Positions 1-6,356 are shown, counted from the first letter of the stretch. The stretch is DNA of 7,942 bases from Candidatus Hydrogenedentota bacterium (GCA_903922535.1 CAIXUF010000505.1:1-7942); one strand, 5' to 3'. Notes: generated by a model from the letters alone, not told the origin. Translations and numbers: made by a program.

Positions 1-2
1 GC

Positions 3-89
3 GAACTGGCAGAGCAGTACGCCGAAGAGATCATCCGCGCCACGCGAAAAGAACGGGACAAGAAAAAGCAGGATAGAAAGGGGGGATAA
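3..89 (+). CDS. C-terminal fragment of a small charged protein, probable antitoxin partner of the PIN toxin
   Basis: Only the last 28 codons are inside the window, ending at TAA 87-89; the start lies to the left. The visible tail (ELAEQYAEEIIRATRK, then a stretch rich in K, R, D, E and Q) is helical-looking and very charged. The family cannot be recognised from so little. The reason for calling it an antitoxin is position: it lies on the same strand, 57 nt before a PIN-domain ribonuclease gene, and type II VapBC-like modules usually place a small antitoxin directly before the toxin. Frame 3 is the only one of the three + frames that gives a protein-like tail ending before the toxin. It could equally be the end of an unrelated small protein. 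Confidence 0.45.
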   Translation, partial: ELAEQYAEEIIRATRKERDKKKQDRKGG

Positions 90-146
90 CCCGGCAAAAG
101 AGAAAATCCACTATTCCGTAGTTTTAGATGCGTTCGCCCTGGGCCG

Positions 147-563
147 GTGAGACTGTTCCTTGATACGAGTGTGTTGCTGGCCGCCGCAGGCTCGGGGAAC
201 GGCGCTTCGCGTGCGCTGTTTTCCTGTGCGGCAGGGCACGGATGGGTGCTTGTCAGTAGTCCGTATGCTTTGAGTGAGGTGTTGAAGAATCTTCCGAAAT
301 TGCCGTCGGCCGCAACGGGGGAATGGGTCCGACTGCGGCCGCAATTGACCTTGGTTGACGACGTCGTGTTAATTGACCGTCCTGTCATCTTTGCCGCCGT
401 TAAAGACAGGCCAATTCTGTTCACCGCGCTGGCGTGGGCGGATGTGTTGTTGACGCTGGATCGGATCGATTTTGCGAGCCTTCTTGGGCGGGCCTTCTAC
501 GGACTGGACGTGCTGTTGCCTTATGATTTCCTGGAACGGGAACGTACAGCGGGACGATTCTGA
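147..563 (+). CDS. PIN-domain ribonuclease, VapC-like toxin
   Basis: This 138-residue protein is the usual length for a single-domain PIN nuclease, the fold of VapC-type toxins that cut RNA with metal ions held by acidic residues. The expected acidic positions are visible: D6 in FLDTSVLL, E44 in LSEVLKNL, D87 in KDRPIL, and D99 and D105 in ADVLLTLD, followed by D108. The pattern DRPIL...AWADVLLTLDRIDF is typical of the C-terminal half of the fold. The start is GTG 147, chosen because the first PIN strand (RLFLD) begins right after it; no ATG is available in frame and no clear Shine-Dalgarno sequence precedes it. The upstream charged fragment ending at 89 is the likely antitoxin. The family and fold are well supported; toxin activity and RNA target are inference. 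Confidence 0.85.
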   Translation: MRLFLDTSVLLAAAGSGNGASRALFSCAAGHGWVLVSSPYALSEVLKNLPKLPSAATGEWVRLRPQLTLVDDVVLIDRPVIFAAVKDRPILFTALAWADVLLTLDRIDFASLLGRAFYGLDVLLPYDFLERERTAGRF

Positions 564-596
564 CGCGACTTGTTCAGAAACGACCGGTCCAATCTT

Positions 597-637
597 GCCA
601 CATACTTCAAATGTGGCGCAGACATTCTTGCCTGCGC
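597..637. repeat. Two overlapping palindromes (REP-like element) between convergent genes
   Basis: The first palindrome is GCCACAT (597-603), a 7-nt loop, then ATGTGGC (611-617). The second is GCGCAG (616-621), a 10-nt centre, then CTGCGC (632-637). They share bases 616-617, so both cannot form completely at once. In the second, the inner bases also pair if read from the - strand, giving a 9-bp stem with one G-U pair and an AGAA loop; on the + strand that position is an A-C mismatch. The element lies after the ends of two convergent genes, a usual place for short dispersed palindromic elements. No T-run follows it on the + strand, so it is not an ordinary intrinsic terminator for the PIN gene. 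Whether it is repeated elsewhere in the genome cannot be seen here. Confidence 0.5.
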
Positions 638-658
638 AAAAGAACAGGGGTTCTCCCC
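638..658 (-). terminator. Small hairpin and U-run after the fused synthase gene
   Basis: Read on the - strand, GGGG-AGAA-CCCC (658-647) is followed at once by TGTTCTTTT (646-638). The hairpin begins 10 nt after the TAG stop of the synthase gene. A 4-bp GC stem is short for an intrinsic terminator, but position, orientation and U-rich tail all fit. It may act together with the next palindrome downstream (637-616). Confidence 0.4.
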
Positions 659-668
659 ACCGGGAAGC

Positions 669-3191
669 CTAACGTTTTTGTTTCTGGGCCGCCTCAATGG
701 CGTCCCAGACCTCCGTTACCACGTTCTTAGGCAGAATACCCGCTTCTCCTGTCAAGGCCACGTCTTTTCGGACCTCGGCTGCGCCAGTCGGGCCCAGCGC
801 AAGGTCCACCAAGAAGGAAATCGCGTCGGGCCATTTCGGGTGTATGGCCAACGCCCGGCACGCGTACCGCACGGCATGGACGTTGTCGCCCTTCCCGGCG
901 CGGATGCGCGCAAAGCGCAGGTTCAACTCGCCGGGATCGCCGCTCCGGCCGCGCACCACCGGTGCGAGCATGTTCTCCACCGGCGCATAGTCATCGGTCA
1001 GGACGGAACCGGGGTAGCGCTTGAGCAGTGAGGCCACCACGTCGTCGGGCAGCAGCATACCCTCATACTGGTACTGCGTGTGCAGCCGCATGGGCAGGTC
1101 CTGAACCACCAGCGGACGCTTGGAACAGACCACAATAAATGTGTCGCGCACAAAAGGAAGACGGCCGGTGTTGAACACCGCGACCTGCGGGAACACGGCG
1201 CGGCAGGTGTTGAGCACCGCGCCAAGAAACGCCCCCGAATCGTACATGTCGATCATGTTCAGCATGTACAGCCCGTCGTCCTTCAGCAGCGAGTCCACCA
1301 TGCGCGTGAATTCCACGGTGGTCAGGTGGTACGGCACGGTGTAGTCGTTGATCGAATCGCCGAAAATGCAGTCGAATTTGGGCGCTTCCGCGCGGACGAG
1401 GTCGGTGATCAGGTTGCGCGCGTCCATGTTGTGAATCTCAATGGACGTGTCGCGCGGCAGCCCAAACGCGGCATGGGCGGCTTCCGTGACCGCCGGATCA
1501 ATTTCCGCGACCAGTATCTGCGAACCGGGCCGCGTCACCTCCAGATAGTGCGGATAGGCATAGCCGCCGCCACCGATTACCAGCGCGCGCACCGGGACCG
1601 ATGCCGGAAAACGTTTTAGCATGGCCGCCGAGTAAACCCACTCGTATTCGTACAGCAGCTTTGACGGGTCACGCAGATCCACCTGGCTGTGCACCAGCTT
1701 GTCCAGGTACATTTCCCGAACATTGTCCTCCTCCGGATCAGCCGTCACCGCAATGTAGGAATACTGGCTTTCCGTCTCATAGATCGTGGTGTCCGGGGAC
1801 GCCGCGCGCAGTCCCGTGAGCACGGCAAAGGTGCCCGTCACACTGGCGGGCAGCACCGCGACCGCCAGCGCCGCCACCGTCACCGCCGCGCACAAAGTGC
1901 TCGACCACCCGGGCCGCCAGCAGACCGCCGTGCAGGCAAGCGCCAGCGCCACGCATGCCACCAGCGGAATAGAACCCAGCCAGGCCACCAGCAGGTAGCC
2001 CGCCGCAAAGGTGCCGACAATGCCGCCCACGGCACCCCAGGCATAGATGACCCCCACCGTGCGGCCGGGCGCAAAGCCCTGGTCAAGCAGCCGACGGATG
2101 ACCAGCGGACTGACCATGCCGATGAATACACAGGGAACCGCAAAGGCCACCAGGCAGTGTATGAAAATCTGCATGGGCCACGACAGCAGGGCCAGCGTGT
2201 AAACGTCGGTCCGCAGAATGCCCATGCGCAGACTGAGCCAGGGGCTGAAAAGCATCGTCACCGCCGCAAGGGCAAAGGCGCACGCAACCGTGCCCGGCCC
2301 CGATCTGCGGTCCGCCAGTCGTCCGCCCAGCCAGTTTCCAAGGCAGATGCCCGCCAGCACCACGCCGATAACCGTGGTCCATGTGTACAAGGAACTGCCA
2401 AACTCCCGCGAAACGATGCGGGACAACGCCAGTTCATAGGCCATGAAGGCGGCGTTGGACACAAGCACCGTCGTCACCGCAGCCCGCCACGCCCACGGCG
2501 AAGGCCGTGTATTGGCGTTTTCAGCCGTCTGTGCCGAAATTTCCACGACGGTTGGCCTGCGGCGCAGCACCGCAACGGCTGTAAAGATTGCGCCCAGCAG
2601 GGCCAGCCCACCGGTGGCCACGAGAAGAATGCGTGATGCGGGGAAGGCGGGCACCAGCCAGAATCCCGTTGCAAAAGTGCCCAATATGCTGCCGGCCGCC
2701 CCCCAGGCAAACACCCCGCCCACGGCCCGGCCCGCCTTTTCCTGCATGTCGAGGGCAAGTTTGGCCACAACGGGATTCACCATGCCGAGAAGAAATGCCG
2801 GACCGAGAAAAACGAGGGTGACATGCGCAAAGATGCGCGCCGTCCAAGGTAGTGCGCGCAACGGTCCGAGCGTACCGAAAAAGCTGTTCAGGGGCAGGAT
2901 CGCAATGCATCCGGCCGCTGCCAGGAGGAACAGGATTGCCAGCAGCGGCGTGGCGGCGCGGCGGTCGGCCATGCGTCCCCCCTGCCAGTTGCCCAGGGAG
3001 ATGCCCGCCATGACCACGCCGATGATGCTGGTCCACGTGTAGAGTGACATGCCCAGGTGGCGGGAGATGATGCGCCCGGCCACCAGTTCCACCAGCATCA
3101 CGCAGGCGCTTGCCGCAAACACGGTGGCATTGGCGCTCAATGTTGCCAGCACACCTGACACTGTGTTTTTGGACTCGGTCCTATCTTCCAT
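669..3191 (-). CDS. Fused 12-13 TM membrane (MFS-like) / spermidine-synthase-like protein
   Basis: Residue numbers count from the TTG at 3194; the ATG at 3191 is residue 2. Residues 20-210 and 237-427 are two similar 6-helix membrane units, each with SLYTWT, LGNW, GGR and ADRR and a later VNP/VSP-type turn. A further helix lies near 430-452. From about 471 an aminopropyltransferase-like domain follows: YETESQY 472-478, YLDKLVHSQ 496-504, glycine loop GGGGYAYP 541-548, acidic E564/D566, D591 in NMDAR and D613 in GDSIND. The usual GGGDG aspartate is G544, so true spermidine synthesis is uncertain. Residues 757-798 look TPR-like. The family is commonly annotated as fused MFS/spermidine synthase; the substrate is unknown. 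The start could be TTG 3194 (GGGAG 8 nt away) or ATG 3191 (11 nt away); I prefer ATG. The gene probably stands alone, with its own promoter in the preceding gap. Confidence 0.85.
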   Translation of the reverse strand: MEDRTESKNTVSGVLATLSANATVFAASACVMLVELVAGRIISRHLGMSLYTWTSIIGVVMAGISLGNWQGGRMADRRAATPLLAILFLLAAAGCIAILPLNSFFGTLGPLRALPWTARIFAHVTLVFLGPAFLLGMVNPVVAKLALDMQEKAGRAVGGVFAWGAAGSILGTFATGFWLVPAFPASRILLVATGGLALLGAIFTAVAVLRRRPTVVEISAQTAENANTRPSPWAWRAAVTTVLVSNAAFMAYELALSRIVSREFGSSLYTWTTVIGVVLAGICLGNWLGGRLADRRSGPGTVACAFALAAVTMLFSPWLSLRMGILRTDVYTLALLSWPMQIFIHCLVAFAVPCVFIGMVSPLVIRRLLDQGFAPGRTVGVIYAWGAVGGIVGTFAAGYLLVAWLGSIPLVACVALALACTAVCWRPGWSSTLCAAVTVAALAVAVLPASVTGTFAVLTGLRAASPDTTIYETESQYSYIAVTADPEEDNVREMYLDKLVHSQVDLRDPSKLLYEYEWVYSAAMLKRFPASVPVRALVIGGGGYAYPHYLEVTRPGSQILVAEIDPAVTEAAHAAFGLPRDTSIEIHNMDARNLITDLVRAEAPKFDCIFGDSINDYTVPYHLTTVEFTRMVDSLLKDDGLYMLNMIDMYDSGAFLGAVLNTCRAVFPQVAVFNTGRLPFVRDTFIVVCSKRPLVVQDLPMRLHTQYQYEGMLLPDDVVASLLKRYPGSVLTDDYAPVENMLAPVVRGRSGDPGELNLRFARIRAGKGDNVHAVRYACRALAIHPKWPDAISFLVDLALGPTGAAEVRKDVALTGEAGILPKNVVTEVWDAIEAAQKQKR

Positions 3192-3194
3192 CAA

Positions 3195-3455
3195 GAAACG
3201 TTCTCCCGCGCCATGCGCGGCAACACACTAACTGATGGGATGTTCCCCAAGCAATGCGCGGGTGACAATCAGCCGCTTGCGTATCTTGTGAAAGGCGACT
3301 CCGTCCAACCATCACGGCGATCTGAGCTTCCATCAGGCAAGAACAGAGTCCCACTCTCCGTTTCTTAAGGCACCATATGTTGATTCTCTCAGAAAAGCCA
3401 TAAAGAAACCTTGCCACAACATGCTGTGCCAAATTTCCGCATTTCGTCGCGAACA
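3195..3455 (-). other. Long leader region of the fused synthase gene, no gene seen
   Basis: About 260 nt lie between the promoter-like sequence near 3468-3496 and the start of the synthase gene. I see no convincing coding region. The long - frame across 3181-3672 has no recognisable motif, overlaps the synthase start and runs antisense through the candidate RNA. A weak inverted repeat AGAGT-CCC-ACTCT is present near 3340-3355. The stretch 3360-3455 is clearly richer in A and T than the genes on both sides. If the promoter is right, this would be an unusually long 5' untranslated leader. Confidence 0.4.
3203..3220 (-). promoter_or_regulatory. Ribosome binding site of the fused synthase, partly in a GC hairpin
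   Basis: On the - strand, GGGAG (3207-3203) lies 8 nt before TTG 3194 and 11 nt before ATG 3191, so it does not decide between the two starts. Directly before it, CCGCGC-ATG-GCGCGG (3220-3206) is a perfect 6-bp GC stem whose last two Gs are the first two of the Shine-Dalgarno sequence, so folding would partly occupy the site. The ATG in the loop opens a 7-codon frame (MARENVS) whose TGA (3193-3191) overlaps the ATG of the synthase as TGATG. Confidence 0.5.
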
Positions 3456-3487
3456 CCAAATATGTAGATCCTACTGGCAATATTTGG
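3456..3487. promoter_or_regulatory. Nested inverted repeat, candidate operator
   Basis: CCAAATAT (3456-3463) and ATATTTGG (3480-3487) form a perfect 8-bp inverted repeat with half-site centres 24 bp apart. Inside lies a second inverted repeat, GTAG-ATC-CTAC (3464-3474). The - strand -10 candidate (3473-3468) sits in the middle, so a dimeric regulator bound here would cover it. No regulator gene is in the window. Confidence 0.4.
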
Positions 3488-3496
3488 ACTTGACAA
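3468..3496 (-). promoter_or_regulatory. Promoter-like sequence for the fused synthase gene
   Basis: On the - strand, TTGTCA (3496-3491, 5 of 6 matches to TTGACA) and TAGGAT (3473-3468, 4 of 6 to TATAAT) are 17 bp apart. The -35 box overlaps that of the + strand promoter on the other strand, so the two polymerase sites would exclude each other. The only - strand gene downstream is the fused synthase, about 270 nt away. Confidence 0.35.
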
Positions 3497-3519
3497 ACAT
3501 CTATATGTTGTGTTATGGT
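3490..3519 (+). promoter_or_regulatory. Sigma70-type promoter for the candidate small RNA
   Basis: TTGACA (3490-3495, perfect) is followed after 18 bp by TATGGT (3514-3519, 4 of 6), preceded by TGT at 3511-3513 to give an extended -10. The predicted transcription start is near 3526, exactly where the closing helix of the structured RNA begins. The spacer contains AACAT-CTAT-ATGTT (3496-3509), a possible operator. No + strand gene lies downstream before the convergent ankyrin gene, which supports a non-coding transcript. Confidence 0.5.
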
Positions 3520-3525
3520 GATGTC

Positions 3526-3695
3526 GGTGTTTGAGACGACTACGCTCAGCCCAGCGTAGATCGAGGCAACCCATGCAGCCCAGGGACCTCGAACAATTGA
3601 AGTACTCGTTTCCGGTAGTATTAGGAAACCGGTTTCAAACACACCCCGCAGATGAGGGCGGTGGGTACCCAAGACCCCCGCCCTCCCTCCTTTTT
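3526..3695 (+). ncRNA. Candidate structured small RNA, family not recognised
   Basis: The 5' strand 3527-3537 (GTGTTTGAGAC) pairs over its full 11 nt with 3632-3642 (GTTTCAAACAC), with one G-U pair. Inside lie hairpin A (CTACGCT 3540-3546 with AGCGTAG 3553-3559), one A, hairpin B (TCGAGG 3561-3566 with CCTCGA 3587-3592, plus inner CCC/GGG), a 15-nt linker, and hairpin C (GTTTCC 3608-3613 with GGAAAC 3624-3629). This makes a multi-branched junction. A GC-rich hairpin and five Ts follow (3654-3695), and a promoter ends just before it. The G-U pair exists only on the + strand; on the - strand it becomes A-C, which supports + transcription. Loops A and B both show CAGCCC. It does not match 6S, SRP, tmRNA, RNase P or SAM-I features that I know. 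Alternative: a small mobile element with 11-bp terminal inverted repeats. Confidence 0.5.
3654..3695 (+). terminator. GC-rich hairpin plus T-run, end of the candidate small RNA
   Basis: GAGGGCGG (3654-3661), a bulged T, then GGGT (3663-3666) pair with ACCC (3674-3677) and CCGCCCTC (3678-3685), giving 12 bp with one bulge and a 7-nt loop. TTTTT follows at 3691-3695 after CCTCC. The 5-nt offset of the T-run makes it weaker than a classical intrinsic terminator. Only the + orientation has the T-run. On the - strand, the direction of the ankyrin gene, the stem is followed by ATCTGCGGGG, so it is not a standard terminator for that gene. Confidence 0.5.
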
Positions 3696-3750
3696 CAGGC
3701 GTGCAAAACGCGAACTCTTGCCGCAGCTCTGGTCAGACTGCTGTCGACTA

Positions 3751-6348
3751 TCAACTGGCCGATGGGGCTTTTCCCCTGAGCCAGTCGGCGACCACTGTGA
3801 ATCTGGCGTCACGGGCGGCCTGTTCGGGGGTGATTCCGAGGGCACTGGGCTGGGCAACGACGGCTCCGGCACGGACAAGTTTCTCCACATTGGCCTGCTG
3901 GCCTGCGGCGGCGGCCCGGTGAAGGGGGGCAAAACCGGGGGCAGTGTCCTCGAGGGCACCCATATCGGCATCGTGGGCCAGCAACAAATCGATGATTTCC
4001 GGCGATGGCTTGCCGGCGGCGCGGTTCAGCGGGGTCCGGCCAATCCATCGTGAATTCACAAATTGCGGAAAGGTGTCGAGCAGCAGTTTCAGACCGTCGG
4101 TGTCGCCGCGCTCGACGGCCTGGGCAATTTCGTCAATAATCACCGCCCGCAGCAGATTGAGGGTTGCCTCCCGGCCCTGTTGGAGTCCCAGCTGGATCGG
4201 GGTAAGTCCCACGGCTCCGCGCCCTGCAAGCGTGTTCTGCTCGGAGAGGGTGAGCGGGGTGTCCCCGTCCGCATTCTTCAAGACAAGGTCCGCGCCCCGT
4301 CCAAGGAGCAACCGCACCGTCCGCTGCTGCCCGCTGTCGGCGGCAAGATGCAGTGCAGTGTTCCCCTTGCCGTCGGCGGCGTTGACGCCAACGCCGCGCA
4401 GGATGAACAGTTGGCAGGGGCCCCAGTGCCCGCGGGCTGCGGCACAGTGCAGGGGAAGCCGGCCGTCCTTGTCCGCGGCGCGCATGTCGGCACCCTTCTC
4501 CACCAGCAGTTTTACGTTCATCACGTTGCCGCGCTCGGAGGCGACGTGCAGCGGGGTAATCTTGTTCTGGTCGGGCACGTTCACCTCGGCGCCCTGGGCA
4601 AGCATGAACTGAAGTGTTTCCAGACATCCGAACTGGCTGGTTTCGTGCAGGGCGCATCGCCCGTCCGCGGACTTGGCGTTCATGGGGACGCCGAGCCCCG
4701 TCAACCACCTGGTCAACTGGTCTTTGGCACTGTGCACGGCTTCAAAGAGAGGCGTCCGCCCGTCCTTGTCCGTCACGTCCACCCGGGCACCGGCGGTCTG
4801 CAGTTCTTGGGCGCAAAGAAGGTTGTCTGCCGCAAGCGCGTCATAAAGGGGGCCCTGGCCCTTCTTGTTGAGAATGTTTGGGTCCGCCCCTTTTGCCAGA
4901 AGCAGCGCTGTGACTTCGGGCGATTTTGCGGTTGCAGCGACATGCAGGGGCGTTTCTTCCTGGGTGTCCCGGGCGTTTGGGTCGGCCCCGCGCTCCAGCA
5001 GCAGCGCCGCGGCATCCAACAGGCCCTTGGCCGCGGCAAGGTGCAGGGGAGTCCGGCCGTTCTTGTCCTTCAGCGCGGGGTCGGCGCCCCGGTCCAGAAG
5101 CATTGCTGCCAGTTTCACCTTGTCCCCGTCGATGGCCAGATGCAGCGGGGTGTGGCGTTCCGTGTCGGTGGCCCCGACATCGGCGCCGTTGTCCAGCAGC
5201 ACCAAAGCGATGTCCTGCTCGTCCCGGGAGGCGGCGATGTGCAGCGGGGTCTGGCCGATCCGGTTCTTGATGTTGGGGGCCGCGCCGATGCTGACGAGGA
5301 ACTTCACCGGCTCGAGTTGGTTCGATTCGGCGGCGGAATGCAGCGGCGTGTGGCCGTGCAGGTTGGCTTGGTTGATTCTGGCGCCCTTCTCTGCCAGGAA
5401 GCGTATCATGTCGACGTTCCCGGCCGAGGCGAGTCTGTTAAGGGCGGTGTCTCCCTTGACAGTCAGATCACGCTGGTTTATGTCGAAACCGCGCGCCAGG
5501 TAGGCCTCAATCATGGGCTTGTCGGCCTTTTGCACGGCGACAAAGAACGGGGCGTCTCCGTCAAAGACAGGCTCGTTGAGGGGAACCCCCTGGTCCATCA
5601 GGTACTGCGCCGCCTTAAGGTGGCCGCCCACAACCGCGTAATACAGCGGACTCCGGTCCAGCCTGTCGCATTCCACCAGCAGTTTCGGATTGACCGCGGC
5701 GTATGTCTTGAGCGCCGGCAAATCACCATATCCGGCGGCGGTGCAGGGCCCGGGATCGCAGCCCAGCGCCCTGAATACCGCCGTCACATCCCAGCGCTGT
5801 GCCTCCATTGCCTGCATCCAGGGCGTCACGCGTGCCTCGGCGCGCATGGACGCGTTCGGGTCGGCGCCCATGAGCAGCAGCGTCTTTACCACCGGGACCT
5901 GGCCGTCACGGCTTGCCTGGTGCAGGGGCGTTTCCCCGTTGCCGTTTTGCGCGTTGAGGGAGAAGCCCGCCTGCTTGAGCATGCGGATGGTGTAGAGGTC
6001 GGCTGCCCGGGCGGCAAGATGGAGCACGGTGTCCCCGGCCTTGTCCCTGCTGGCCCCGTCCGCGCCGGCCAACAGGAGCGCATTCAGAAGATGGGGTTGC
6101 CCCGTCGCCGCAGCGACAAGGAGCGGGTCGCGGCCCTCCTCATCCCGGTCGGCAAAGCCCTGTTTGTCACGGACGAATTCCAGTTCTGCATAAAGGTCCC
6201 GGGCCTTGGCTGCCTGCAGGAGTGAGGTGTACACCGACGGCTCCGGGGCCGGAACGGGGGCGTCGCCTGCCAGAACACGGCCCGTGCCGGTCAAGAACGC
6301 CGCCGTCAGCACCAGAAGCACCAGACCTGTTATCCACCCATGTTTCAC
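3751..6348 (-). CDS. Exported large ankyrin-repeat protein
   Basis: This 865-residue protein starts with a signal peptide (MKHGW, hydrophobic 6-20, likely cleavage after RVLA at 27) and is otherwise built of about 24 ankyrin units recognised by G-TPLH-AA and LL-GAD-N motifs. Units beginning at residues 332, 365, 398, 431, 464, 497, 530, 563, 596, 629, 662 and 695 follow at exactly 33 residues. Those before 332 are more degenerate, and a shortened unit lies at about 695-713. No enzyme domain or membrane anchor is visible, so binding to proteins or other partners outside the cytoplasm is the likely role; the partner is unknown. The GTG start at 6348 is supported by AGGAGAGG 8 nt before it. The GH30 gene ends 22 nt upstream on the same strand, so both are probably one operon and may act together in the envelope. 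Confidence 0.9.
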   Translation of the reverse strand: MKHGWITGLVLLVLTAAFLTGTGRVLAGDAPVPAPEPSVYTSLLQAAKARDLYAELEFVRDKQGFADRDEEGRDPLLVAAATGQPHLLNALLLAGADGASRDKAGDTVLHLAARAADLYTIRMLKQAGFSLNAQNGNGETPLHQASRDGQVPVVKTLLLMGADPNASMRAEARVTPWMQAMEAQRWDVTAVFRALGCDPGPCTAAGYGDLPALKTYAAVNPKLLVECDRLDRSPLYYAVVGGHLKAAQYLMDQGVPLNEPVFDGDAPFFVAVQKADKPMIEAYLARGFDINQRDLTVKGDTALNRLASAGNVDMIRFLAEKGARINQANLHGHTPLHSAAESNQLEPVKFLVSIGAAPNIKNRIGQTPLHIAASRDEQDIALVLLDNGADVGATDTERHTPLHLAIDGDKVKLAAMLLDRGADPALKDKNGRTPLHLAAAKGLLDAAALLLERGADPNARDTQEETPLHVAATAKSPEVTALLLAKGADPNILNKKGQGPLYDALAADNLLCAQELQTAGARVDVTDKDGRTPLFEAVHSAKDQLTRWLTGLGVPMNAKSADGRCALHETSQFGCLETLQFMLAQGAEVNVPDQNKITPLHVASERGNVMNVKLLVEKGADMRAADKDGRLPLHCAAARGHWGPCQLFILRGVGVNAADGKGNTALHLAADSGQQRTVRLLLGRGADLVLKNADGDTPLTLSEQNTLAGRGAVGLTPIQLGLQQGREATLNLLRAVIIDEIAQAVERGDTDGLKLLLDTFPQFVNSRWIGRTPLNRAAGKPSPEIIDLLLAHDADMGALEDTAPGFAPLHRAAAAGQQANVEKLVRAGAVVAQPSALGITPEQAARDARFTVVADWLRGKAPSAS
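4267..5355 (-). repeat. Eleven ankyrin units in perfect 99-bp register
   Basis: Residues 332-694 of the ankyrin protein consist of eleven units of exactly 33 codons, with G-x-TPLH at the start of nearly every unit and no insertion or deletion. The DNA has diverged between units, so this is an old array with conserved length and not a recent tandem amplification. Confidence 0.8.
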
Positions 6349-6356
6349 GAAAAACG

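Noticed and set aside
570..1031. A 153-codon + strand frame after the PIN gene
   Set aside because: Most of it is antisense to the C-terminal end of the fused synthase, and its start lies in the palindromic gap.
1689..2636. A 315-codon + strand frame opposite the fused synthase
   Set aside because: The product is extremely rich in R, H, Q and G, without domain motifs, and lies antisense to a clear membrane protein gene.
3181..3672. A 163-codon - strand frame in the gap before the fused synthase
   Set aside because: It has no recognisable motif and no ribosome binding site, crosses both palindromic promoter regions and the candidate RNA, and overlaps the synthase start.
3654..3690. Terminator for the ankyrin gene on the - strand
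   Set aside because: The hairpin is present, but on the - strand no T-run follows it; the T-run is on the + strand side only.
3526..3695. Known RNA families: 6S RNA, SRP RNA, tmRNA, SAM-I riboswitch, attC site
   Set aside because: The fold is a branched junction, not the long bulged rod of 6S. The SRP GGAAGGAAGCAGCC-type motif and tmRNA/tRNA-like ends are absent. Apart from GGCAACC the SAM-I core is missing, and no integron core sites are visible.
4267..5355. CRISPR array or DNA satellite suggested by the 99-bp periodicity
   Set aside because: The period is that of ankyrin codons. The repeats are diverged in DNA and conserved only in protein motif, with no identical direct repeats or unique spacers.
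4063..6225. A 720-codon open frame on the + strand opposite the ankyrin gene
   Set aside because: It is the mirror of a repeat-rich, high-GC gene. The protein has a periodic composition, no recognisable motif and no signal or start context, while the opposite strand gives a clear ankyrin protein.
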